Shown: positions 1 through 9,210 of the stretch, in pieces
Layout of the letters: every line of letters begins with the position of its first letter
Numbering within the stretch: the first letter of the stretch is position 1
Source: Silene latifolia
Taxonomy: Eukaryota > Streptophyta > Magnoliopsida > Caryophyllales > Caryophyllaceae
DNA: 64,000 nucleotides
Direction: 5' to 3'
Assembly (NCBI RefSeq): GCF_048544455.1
Contig: NC_133532.1
Span: 13,332,948-13,396,947, forward strand
Program-made: the position numbers and the translations under genes
Notes under the pieces: generated by a model
The model's input: the letters and a program-made list of their open reading frames with translations, nothing else
Database searches by the model: none
What the model was told of the DNA's origin: nothing

Positions 1-515
1 GGTGCTATGAGCATTATGAAGACGGATGTTGTAAAGATGAATTAAGTAACTGAGATATATATTGAATAAACGGAGCATCCTATTTCATGGAGGAAGAAAT
101 GAAGAGCCAACACAATCTTTGATTGATGTTGATATCTAACGAATAATTCTTAGCCTTGACGGACCAAGGAGCTCTGGACTACGCCTAAAGATATCTGACT
201 ACAGCAGTCGACTCGACAATCTGTGGGACTGTGCAGGTTCTACAAACTTCGCATTAGAAGTCATGATGTTAGAGTTCTTCATAATAAATTGTATCATTTT
301 GGGTAATTCAAGAAGATATAACCGTTTTTTGTCGACATCACTCTTTGTTTTTTCATGCTTGAAAGAAATATTAGTTTGTGTGTGTTCTTTAATAAAGTAA
401 AATTTCGACCTCTTTTAATCAAAGAAGGGTTAGTTTAAGACAAATACTAAACATGGATATAAAAATGAGATAAGAGTACTTTTTGCTTAATTTCTTTTAA
501 CTATAATGAAATAGC
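1..515. other. Intergenic sequence, no gene seen
   Basis: I see no ORF with family similarity, RNA gene or recognisable repeat. The sequence is AT-rich plant intergenic DNA lying upstream of the Stowaway/LTR element nest. Confidence 0.5.
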
Positions 516-517
516 TA

Positions 518-544
518 TTTTCTCTGTTCGGGTGAATAATTTAC
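518..544. mobile_element. Left part of a Stowaway-like MITE split by the LTR element
   Basis: The sequence from CTCTGTTC through ATAATTTAC pairs with the reverse complement of 5937-5999 (CTCTCTCTGTCCC ... AGTTTACACTTGC). TA flanks both outer ends (516-517 and 6000-6001), as expected for Stowaway/Tc1-mariner MITEs. Removing the LTR element and one TSD copy leaves a MITE of about 90 bp. Confidence 0.55.
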
Positions 545-1084
545 TGATGCGGACATCGATGGCCATGGCTCGTTGCTTGTTGCTAGTGAAAGGTTAAACA
601 CGAACATGGGAGCGACTACTCGATGTGTTTGCATGGTGTCGTGGGCCGAGTGACAATTGCAGGAACTTAGCTTATTTCTTGTTTATTAAATAAAATATGG
701 AAGAAGGGACAAAACTAATAGCTATAGTTATGTTACTAAATAAATGATGGTAATTGTTGGATTAATTTAGCTAATTATCACTCTTAAATTAGCCAATTAA
801 TCTAGGATTGTAAGAGACTCTTCAGTCGTCTCCCTTGGGGCTATTTAAGCCACTTTTGTGGGAATGAAAAGGTATCAAAAGTTTTCACAAAAAAATCTCT
901 ATAAACTTCTTGTAATTGTTGCGTACAATTTCAGAATTTTCGAATTATTGTCTAGACGCGATTCTGGCATAATTCCTTGAGTTTGAGTCAATAGGTCTTG
1001 ACTTGGTCTCGTAATTCGTCAAGCTATAGGGCTAGTTTGCCGAATATATCCGTTTCGTTTTTTCCTTTATTCAAACACGTATCA
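545..1084 (+). repeat. 5' LTR of CRM-like element
   Basis: 540 bp, TG...CA ends, preceded by TTTAC. A TATA-like TATTTAAG at 842-849 could be the core promoter. AATAAA-like words occur downstream of the start. It matches 5393-5931 along its whole length. Confidence 0.93.
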
Positions 1085-1088
1085 TTTG

Positions 1089-1100
1089 TGGTATCAGAGC
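1089..1100 (+). other. Primer binding site, tRNA-iMet type
   Basis: TGGTATCAGAGC lies 4 bases after the LTR end. It is complementary to the 3' end of plant initiator methionine tRNA, the usual primer for plant LTR retrotransposons. Confidence 0.9.
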
Positions 1101-1170
1101 TCCGGCTCTTGATTTCCATATAATCGAGACGATCCTATAATCTCGTTTTATTTTATCAAACAAAAAAAAA

Positions 1171-1665
1171 ATGGCTGGTGAGCAATTCGACGACGAGTTT
1201 TATGACAAACTTCAAGACTTGTTGCGTAATAGACCTACCGGTAGTCGAACCGGCTCTAAACCAAAACAAGACGAGTTTAAAGTTTCTGAACTCTCAGAGT
1301 TCGCAGGTGGAACTGATCCAAAAACCTACCTGGATTGGGAACGGAAGATTGATCGGCTATTTGATTTTAAAGATCTCTGTGATGAGAAGCGATGTCGATA
1401 CGCAATTTTACGATTGAGCAAGGGGGCTTTGTTGTGGTTCGAAGGGTTGAAAGCTAAGCGGGCAAGGACTGGCAAAGACAAGATCACTTCTTGGGAATCC
1501 CTGAAGCGCAAACTTCGAAAACGGTATGTACTTTCGACTCACAAAATTTCTACTTATCGAAAGATAGCCGAATTTAGACAAGGGAAATTGAGCGTCGGGG
1601 AATTTATTGATGAATTTGAAAACCTGACTCTAATGGGGGAATTAAAGAAAATAGAGGAAATATAG
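1171..1665 (+). pseudogene. gag, N-terminal part, ends at a premature stop
   Basis: This encodes 164 residues of a retrotransposon Gag, the structural protein of the virus-like particle. The retrotrans_gag core is recognisable around residues 50-155 (TYLDWERKIDRLF, then LLWFEGL and YRKIAEFRQGKLSVGEF). The start is the first ATG after the primer site. The frame stops at TAG (1663-1665), but the same frame continues from 1666 with Gag sequence (MARFLRGLNYNIASVVEL), so the break is one in-frame nonsense codon. The upstream leader is short, about 70 bp from the primer site. Confidence 0.85.
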
Positions 1666-1674
1666 GAACAGAAG

Positions 1675-2667
1675 ATGGCACGATTTTTACGTGGTTTGAA
1701 TTACAATATTGCAAGCGTAGTTGAGTTATACCCATATTCCGATTTCGACACGTTATGTGGGCTTTGCCTAAAACTCGAAAGTCAGGGCAAGACAAAATAT
1801 GGGGGCGGGTCAAACTCTGAATCGGATAATACCAAATCATGGACTAAATCCGAATCAAAATACGATTCCCCTACATCTGCAAATAATTCCCATAAACTCA
1901 ACAATTCAGACTCTCCTATTTCCCCTAAAATGACAAGTGCAACCAAGGAGACCCCCCTTTATAAGGTAAGGTGTTTTAAGTGCCAAGGCTTCAGGCATTA
2001 TCAAAGCTCGTGCCCCAATAAACGAGTGGTGACTTTGAGGGAAGCTATGGATTGTCGGAAGAAATTACTGGAGGAGGAGGAAAGGTTAGGGGATACGTTT
2101 GTGTTCAATGAGGGCAACGAAGAGGAGGAAGTGGAGGGCTATGAAGCTCCTGTGTACGATACTGCCCTAGTACTTCGGGCACTTCAGGCTAAAAATTTGC
2201 CCCCTGATTCGGAACAACGAGATTTATTGTTTCATACAAAGTGCCAAGTCGGAGACAAATGGTGTAGTGTGATCATTGACGGAGGCAGTTGCACTAACGT
2301 GGCCTCAAGTGAGTTAGTATCGAAGTTTTGTTTGGCCACGACGGCTCACCCAAAACCCTATGCGCTCCATTGGCTAGATGATGGTAACAGTGTCAAAGTG
2401 ACTCGGCAAGTAAGGGTTGGCTTGACTATGGGTTCCTATGAGGATGATATTTTGTGTGACGTAATCCCTATGGATGCGTGTCACGTGTTGTTAGGTCGCC
2501 TGTGGCAATTCGATCGAGATATAATTCACCGAGGCAGAAGTAATGAATATGAATTGAAGGTTAAGGGCAAGAGAGTGGTTTTGAAGCCTATGTCCGCTCA
2601 AGCAGTTCGGACTATGAATACCAAGGCAAAACCGAATTCGAATCAGGCCTTGTTGATTAATGAATGA
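1675..2667 (+). pseudogene. gag C-terminal part with zinc knuckle, and aspartic protease
   Basis: Same frame as the preceding gag piece. A CCHC zinc knuckle is visible near residue 100 (CFKCQGFRHYQSSC), the nucleic-acid-binding part of nucleocapsid. The protease active-site region follows near residue 200 as IIDGGSCTNVAS. The common DSG triad is DGG here, a variant seen in one group of plant gypsy proteases. HVLLGRLWQFDRD is the conserved C-terminal protease block. The frame ends at TGA (2665-2667) and RT sequence continues in the same frame, so this is again one nonsense codon. A CGA-to-TGA change is a plausible cause, though not provable here. Confidence 0.85.
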
Positions 2668-4533
2668 GAAGTCAAGCAGATTCTGGAACTTGGGGAAGTA
2701 TTGTATCTGCTTGTTGCCCGTGAAAACTCAAGTTCGGGTCAGTCGTTCGAATTGAACAAACTCGGGTCACAGTTACTGGAGGAATACCAAGATATTTTTC
2801 CCGACGACCTACCACCCAGATTACCACTCATTCGCGGAATTGAACATCAGATAGATTTAGTGTCGGGAGCCTCTTTGCCTAATAAGGCTGCCTACCGCTG
2901 TAATCCGGAAGAGACCAAAGAGTTACAGAGGCAAATTGATGAATTGGTGTCCCGTGGTTTCGTTCGAGAGAGCATGAGCCCTTGCGCAGTACTCGTGTTA
3001 CTCGTTCAAAAAAAAGATGGTTCATGGCGAATGTGTGTCAATAGTAGGGCAGTGAATAATATCACTATAAAATATCGTTTTCCAATTCCAAGACTGGACG
3101 ATATGTTGGATGAAATCCACGGCTCGGTTGTATTCTCAAAAATCGATTTGCAAAGTGGGTACCATCAAATTCGGATGAGGGAAGGAGACGAGTGGAAGAC
3201 GGCTTTCAAGATAAAGCATGGCCTTTATGAATGGACTGTTATGCCTTTCGGACTTACGAATGATCCTAGTACTTTTATACGTTTGATGAATGAAGTACTT
3301 AAACCATTCTTGGGTCGATTCGTGGTGGTTTATTTAGACGATATTTTGGTATATAACAAAACAGTGGAGGACCATGTTCGGTATTTAAAGGAAGTTTTTG
3401 AAGTCTTGCGTGCCCAAAAACTATACGGAAAGAAGGAAAAATGTGCTTTTCTCGTTGACAGTGTCGTGTTCTTGGGAAATATAGTCTCAAAAGAAGGGGT
3501 TTCCGTCGACCCGGCTAGGATCGAAGCAATCAAAACTTGGCCTACTCCGAATACGGTTTGTGAAGTTCGTTCTTTTCACGGCTTAGCTTCATTTTACCGT
3601 CGTTTCATTCGTGATTTTAGTTCCATCGTGAGTCCAATTACTAATTGCATGAAAAAAGGAGTGTTCACGTGGAGTAAGGAAGCCCAAGCTGCTTTTGAGT
3701 TAATAAAAGAAAAATTATGTTATACTCCTATTTTGGCTCTACCTGATTTTTCTCAAGCTTTTGAAGTCGAGTGCGACGCTAGTGGTGTCGGGATTGGCGC
3801 GGTGTTGATACAGGGGAAGAGGCCGATAGCATATTTCTCAGAAAAATTAAATGGTGCGCGCTTGAACTATTGTACCTACGACAAGGAGTTTTATGCAATT
3901 GTTCGGGCATTACGGCATTGGAGCCACTACCTCCGTCCTAACCATTTCGTGTTACATTCCGACCACGAGTTACTCAAGTACATTAATGGCCCACAAAAAT
4001 TGAGCCCGAAACACGCCAAATGGGTCGAATTTCTGCAGTCATTTCATTTCTCATCGCAGTACAAAAATGGCAGTAGTAACGTCGTGGCAGATGCACTTTC
4101 ACGCAGGTATGCCTTGCTTTCTACTTTAGAAATTCGACTCCCGGGGTTCGAAACACTTAAGGATTATTATAAGGGTGACGGGGATTTCGGTGATATATTT
4201 GAGAAAAGCTCCACTGGTGCGTTTGGAGAATATGTAGTTCAGAATGGTTTCCTTTTTAAGGGCAACCGTCTTTGCGTCCCGAGGCATCCTATTCGAGAAT
4301 TATTAGTCCGAGAAGCTCACGATGGGGGATTAGCAGGTCATTTCGGTGTGACCAAAATCTTAGAGGTTTTACGCGAGCATTTCTTTTGGCCCAAAATGTT
4401 GGGTGACGTAACAAGCCTTCTTGGAAAATGTGTGACTTGTCGAGTGGCCAAGAGTTCATTCAAACCCGGTTTGTATTCTTCTTTGCCAGTTCCAAATCGC
4501 CCATGGGAGGATGTCTCCATCGATTTTATGTAG
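2668..4533 (+). pseudogene. pol: reverse transcriptase, RNase H and integrase zinc domain
   Basis: This frame holds the replication core. RT fingers and palm read SKIDLQSGYHQIRM, then MPFGLTNDPSTF, then the catalytic YLDDILVY box (about 3330-3355). RNase H follows (VECDASGVGIGAVL, LHSDHELLKYI, VADALSRR). The integrase HHCC zinc finger is last (HDGGLAGHFG ... GKCVTC). The pieces are in the family order and near full length. The frame ends at TAG (4531-4533) inside the first integrase core block, where a small indel shifts the reading. The piece has no ATG of its own and reads on from the gag-protease frame. Confidence 0.88.
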
Positions 4534-5501
4534 CCCTACCTCGGACCCAAAGGGGTAAAGATGCCATAATGGTGGTCGTCGATAGGTTCTCTAAAATGGC
4601 TCATTTTGTAGCTTGTAACAAGAGCGACGATGCGAGTCATGTGGCTGATTTGTACTACCGTGAAATAGTCCGTCTTCATGGAGTTCCCAAAACCATTGTT
4701 TCGGATCGTGACTCCAAGTTCCTCAGTTATTTTTGGAATACACTATGGAAGAAGGTGGGAACCAAACTGCTTTTTAGTACATCACACCATCCTCAAACGG
4801 ATGGTCAGACGGAAGTGACGAGTCGGACCTTGGGAGCATTGTTACGTGGGTTGGTCAGTCGCACCCAAAAGGATTGGGACCTCAAACTTGGACATGCCGA
4901 ATTTGCATTCAATCGATCCCCTACTTACGCCACTGGAAGGTCCCCATTCGAAGCCGTGTATGGTGTTAATCCGTATTTGCCGCTGGACTTAATTCCACTC
5001 CCCAAAAATGACCTTGTTCATAAGGATGCTGAAGCAAAGTTAAGTTCCATGATGAAGCTCCATCAACAGATTCGCAAGCGCATCGAAACCATCAATGCAG
5101 CCTATCAAAAAAAAGCAAAGAAGCATCGACGTTCGCGGGTGTTTAAAGAAGGCGACTTGGTGTGGGTTTATTTACGTAAGGAACGGTTCCCAAGCAAACG
5201 AAAAAATAAACTTATGCCGCGGGCCGAGGGGCCGTACAAAGTGGTCAAGCGTATCAATGATAACGCTTACAAAATCGAGCTTTCCGGAGATTACGAGGTC
5301 CACGCCACTTTTAATGTAGGGGACTTGGCGCCTTACCTTGATGACGACGGTCTCTCCGAATTGAGGTCAATTCCTTTTAAAGGAGGGGGAGATGATGCAG
5401 ACATCGATGGCCATGGCTCGTTGCTTGTTGCTAGTGAAAGGTTAAACACGAACATGGGAGCGACTACTCGATGTGTTTGCATGGTGTCATGGGTCGAGTG
5501 A
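4530..5501 (+). pseudogene. pol: integrase core and C-terminal region, frameshifted
   Basis: In a different frame from the RT piece, this encodes the DDE integrase core: MVVVDRFSKMAHF, then VSDRDSKF with the second Asp, then QTDGQTEVTSRTL with the Glu. A basic C-terminal module follows (EGDLVWVYLRKERFP, GPYKVVKRINDNAYKIEL, ATFNVGDLAPYL). The frame stays open past the 3' LTR start at 5393 and stops at 5501, so about 36 codons lie within the LTR. No canonical chromodomain is visible. CRM-type chromoviruses have a comparable C-terminal extension reaching the LTR. The frameshift near 4530 prevents one continuous polyprotein. Confidence 0.85.
5379..5392 (+). other. Polypurine tract
   Basis: A purine run AAAGGAGGGGGAGA directly precedes the 3' LTR, where plus-strand priming would occur. 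Confidence 0.8.
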
Positions 5502-5931
5502 CAAATGCAGGAACTTAGCTTATTTCTTGTTTATTAAATAAAATGGAAGAAGAGACAAAACTAATAGCTATAGTTATGTTACTAAATAAATGATGGTAAT
5601 TGTTGGATTAATTTAGCTAATTATCACTCTTAAATTAGCCAATTAATCTAGGATTGTAAGAGACTCTTCAGTCGTCTCCCTTGGGGCTATTTAAGCCAAC
5701 TTTGTGGGAATGAAAAGGTATTAAAAGTTTTCACAAAAAAAATCTCTATAAACTTCTTGTAATTGTTGAGTACAATTTCAGAATTTTTGAATTATTGTCT
5801 AGACGCGATTCTGGCATAATTCCTTGAGTTCGAGTCAATAGGTCTTGGCTTGGTCTTGTAATTCGTCAAGATATAGGTCTAGTTTGCCGAATATATCTGT
5901 TTCGTTTTTTCCTTTATTCAAACACGTATCA
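5393..5931 (+). repeat. 3' LTR of CRM-like element
   Basis: 539 bp, partner of 545-1084, followed by the TTTAC target duplication (5932-5936). Its first 109 bases also encode the end of the integrase frame. Confidence 0.93.
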
Positions 5932-5936
5932 TTTAC

Positions 5937-5999
5937 ACTTGCTTTATTTTGTGAGGGAGAAATAAAGCAAGTGTAAACTATTAATTGGGACAGAGAGAG
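5937..5999. mobile_element. Right part of the split Stowaway-like MITE
   Basis: TTTACACTTGCTTTATTT at 5932-5949 is repeated as its exact reverse complement at 5961-5978, forming a strong hairpin. The outer part GGGACAGAGAGAG resembles the Stowaway terminal consensus. Its mate is at 518-544. Confidence 0.55.
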
Positions 6000-6001
6000 T
6001 A

Positions 6002-6717
6002 TTAGTCTGCTATAGTTTTATAGATTTTAATTAATTAAAGGTAGTGTATCCAAATGGGGAAAGACTTTAAAAGTGAAGTTCGTATATTGACTAATCACTT
6101 GATTTTTATGAACACCTCGAGTACAATTACGTTGCCATTGATATAGTGTAATTAAGGAATACTAATAGTTTCATGGATTGTATGATGATGCCAAAAAAAG
6201 TGAAGGAAACTAAGTTAATCGTTTTTATAACATGGCTTCCCTACTCAAGATCAAGGCTAAGAAGTGTCTAAATCTTAATCTTCTTAATACTAAGCTCTCT
6301 CATAGAACTTGATTCCATTAAACATCCTTAGTGGTTCTACTTACGAACTGTACATTATGGTGTCAAGAAAACAAGAAATTGGAGGGCAATAACCGCTACA
6401 AATTGAATTTAACATAATTTTTTTTTACAATGCCTATATATATACCCGTACAACTTTGCAAGCGTTTTAACCCAGTATAGTAATAAAACAAAACTCCGTA
6501 AGTAAAGAAGATTTTGTTTCTACAACATGCGGACAACAATAACAACAATTCATAAGCTAACAACAAAAAAGAAAATTAGTAATACAACCAAACTCCGTAA
6601 GTTACTGCCAATGTGAGATCCTAATTGTTAATAGCAGATCCCCCTATGTTGATGAGAATGGAAGCTCCCCTATGCGGATGAGAACGGAGATCACAATGAA
6701 ACTAAGTCGTCATAGTT
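6002..6717. other. Non-coding, no feature recognised
   Basis: AT-rich DNA with a short direct repeat (AAACTCCGTAAGT near 6490 and 6590) and no coding signal that I can support. Confidence 0.4.
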
Positions 6718-7784
6718 GAGTTAAATGTTTTCACTCCTATCGTTAAAGTTGTTTATTTCTATTTTCACCATTGTAATTTTTTTTTTTAATACTGTCATTG
6801 TAAAAGTGAATTAGTATCTTTATTGTCATTTTCTGACTTGCTTTACCTGCTACATCAGGTTACTATTACTTCAATTTTTCCTCAATTAAGTCATTTTATT
6901 TTGCATGAATTAGATAATTAAGAATTCGTTTAATAAACCATAATTAAACCATACTGTTTATTTTTTTATTTCCTTAAATCTTCTGTGTCATAGCATTCAA
7001 TTTCTCAAACGTCATGAAAATTAAAGGATTGAATTATTGTATGAAAATCTTCGTAATATAAAGACATAAAGTTTTAGCAAAAATTCCATACGTAACATAA
7101 AGATTCTATTTTTTGTTACGAAAATCTTCAACATCGCTTGACTGACATCTGAATTGAAATACCACGTGAATTTAAAATTTTACAGAAATTTCATCTTCTC
7201 ACTTGAAGCAAACAATTCTTTTTTTTTAAGCACTGTCAGCAAAAAAAATATTTTATATAAAATTTCGTCTACAAATTATTTAATTACGTGATTATAAACA
7301 TTGAGAAAGAACACACAAGTTGTAAATGAGAAAAAAACTAAATTTTGGTGATTAAATTTTTTTGAGAAAAATGCAAACGGCTCGTTTTAGTTAACTATGT
7401 AGAGAAAAATTTGACTTTTATTAGGTAAACCTTTATATTACGAAAATTTTCTTAAAAAGAATTTGAATCCTTTAATTTTCAGGACGTTTGAGAAATTAAA
7501 TGATATGACACATAAGATTTGAAGAATAAAAAAGCAAACAGTATGGTTTGATTATGGTTTATTAAGCGAATTCCTAATTATCTAATAAAAAGTTCATGAA
7601 AAATAGAATGACTTTATTGACGAAAAATCGAAGTAATAGTAACCTAATGTAACAGGTAAAGGAAGTCAGAAAATGGTAATAAAGATATTAATTCACTTTA
7701 CAATGGCAGTAATATAAAAAATACTTTTACAATAGCGAAAATAGAAATAAACAAGTTTGACAATGGCAGTGAAAGCATTTAACG
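6718..7784. mobile_element. Foldback/long-TIR element, about 1.07 kb
   Basis: The left arm (about 6718-7062) matches the reverse complement of the right arm (about 7424-7784). Paired landmarks are GTTTATTTCTATTTTC, TCATTTTCTGACTT, GGTTACTATTACTTC, AATAAACCATAAT, ATTTCTCAAACGTC and GAAAATTAAAGGATT. About 360 bp lies between the arms, with no ORF. Long arms without coding content fit a non-autonomous Mutator-like or foldback element. I could not identify a target duplication. Confidence 0.65.
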
Positions 7785-7828
7785 CCATCATAATTATATG
7801 CACTGATTAAAAATTCACAAAATCTCAT

Positions 7829-8000
7829 CACAAGCTTGTGACGGCGATATCCGTCACAAGCTTGTGACAGATACCGTTTCCTCTCACAAAATGCCCATGA
7901 GAGGTAAGTACATGGGAGTGGCCCACCTTATCCCTCTCTCCCTTTTTGTGAGAGGTCACAAGTTTGTGACGGAATTAGCCCGTCACAAGTAAGACTAGCT
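7829..8000. mobile_element. Hairpin MITE, CTTGTGACGG family
   Basis: The left arm (CTTGTGACGG ... CCGTCACAAGCTTGTGAC ... CTCTCACAAAATG) pairs with the right end (CATTTTTGTGAG-like ... GTGACGGAATTAGCCCGTCACAAG). The arms are about 60-70 bp and the outer segments are themselves small palindromes. A related GACGG/GAGAGACGGG hairpin occurs at 60331-60507. Confidence 0.6.
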
Positions 8001-8353
8001 GTTAAAAATTGGTGACACGTGAAACTAATCTTAAGTAATTTTTCACACAAAAACAATACGTCATCCCCTTAAAAATAAAAGTCTAACTTTTAAGAGAAGA
8101 TGACACTCACATACCTTAACCCCTTTGAATATATCATCTAAAATATAACATAACTCCTAAAAAGAAAGCAGAATTTCGGGGAAAAGAGTCGATAGCAACA
8201 AAAACTTCAGGTTTATATGTAAAGTGCGAAGTTGAGTACCATAAAGAACAATATCAAGAAAAGAGAAAAGATCAATTGTCATCAAATCTAGAGTACTCTG
8301 AATAAAATGCACCTCAAATTCAAATCTATAGGAGTTCGATCTCAGCCAATGTC

Positions 8354-8479
8354 ACTCCTAGTTATCCCATGAAAATATTGGTCCTATTTTACTCCTAGTT
8401 ATCCCATGAATTGGTCCTGTGTCTCCTAGTTATCCCATGAAAATATTTGTCCTATTTTACTCCTAGTTATCCCATGAAT
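8354..8479. repeat. Four copies of CTCCTAGTTATCCCATGA
   Basis: Copies start near 8354, 8391, 8423 and 8459. The intervening ATATT(G/T)GTCCTATTTTA block also repeats, giving a higher-order unit of about 70 bp present twice. Confidence 0.8.
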
Positions 8480-8688
8480 AGATCATATGTTCCACTAATA
8501 TCGTGCAAAGAATCAACATTTTGAAAGAGATCATTAGAGTGAGTGATACAGGTCTCAATTTTCTTCAATAATTTTACAGATCAATTTTTTTTCCCATATC
8601 AAAATATCATGACCTGAAATATGAAAAACTAATGAGATGTTAATTTAGCATGATTAAATACTATAAAAATAAAAACTCCATAAATAAC

Positions 8689-8718
8689 GCGCATTTATTG
8701 CGCGAGATCTAAACTAGT
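8689..8718 (+). mobile_element. Helitron 3' terminus
   Basis: A GC hairpin (CGCGC, loop ATTTATT, GCGCG) is followed about 10 bases later by CTAG and then T. This matches the Helitron 3' end rule of hairpin plus CTRR, inserted before T. The 5' end could not be placed. Confidence 0.6.
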
Positions 8719-9177
8719 ATTATGATTTTTATCTTAGTTTCCCTCAAAAAGACATCTAACTAAATAAGGTAATAAGTAAAACTTTCTTTCATAACATTTT
8801 TATCTTTTCAATTAATAAGGATTCTTATAATTAAACTCTAATCTTTTAATTAAATTTATAACTATGATTTTTTCAATAAAATAAAATAACGTTGGTATTA
8901 AACTATAAACTATAAGTTGCTAAATTTTTCAGTAATACAATAATTATTACTTTAGAGAATAACTTGAGATTTTGTGTATTTACTATTAGTTTCATGACAA
9001 AAAACCAAATTCATTTTAAAAAAAATCAGAACTTAACTTAATTCTCTTTGATTAGTTTTCTATTTCAATTTTTATGTTTCATATCAAAATACAATGAGTG
9101 AAATATTAACAATGAGGTGCAAATTTAAAAAATATAAATAATACACTAAAATAAAATAAAAACTCTATATATATATA

Positions 9178-9210
9178 TACCGCTCATTGCATGTGCGTGA
9201 TTTATACTAG
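9178..9210 (+). mobile_element. Degenerate Helitron 3' terminus
   Basis: CCGCTCATTGCATGTGCGTG is a weak hairpin, followed by ATTTATACTAG and then T. The sequence before it (AACTCTATATATA, earlier CATATCAAAATA) resembles that before the 8718 terminus, suggesting two ends of one family about 490 bp apart. Confidence 0.4.

Larger units (their letters stand above)
545..5931 (+). mobile_element. Full-length Ty3/gypsy LTR retrotransposon, CRM-like
   Basis: The element has two near-identical LTRs (545-1084 and 5393-5931), both starting TGATG and ending TATCA. An exact 5-bp target duplication TTTAC lies at 540-544 and 5932-5936. A tRNA-iMet type primer site and a polypurine tract are in the right places. 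Domain order is gag, protease, RT, RNase H, integrase, which is Ty3/gypsy order. I count about 15 substitutions and two small indels between the LTRs by eye, near 3 percent, so the insertion is fairly young. Two in-frame stops and one frameshift make it non-autonomous now. The RT and RNase H style, and an integrase frame that runs into the 3' LTR, suggest the CRM chromovirus lineage. That lineage call is inference. Confidence 0.93.
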
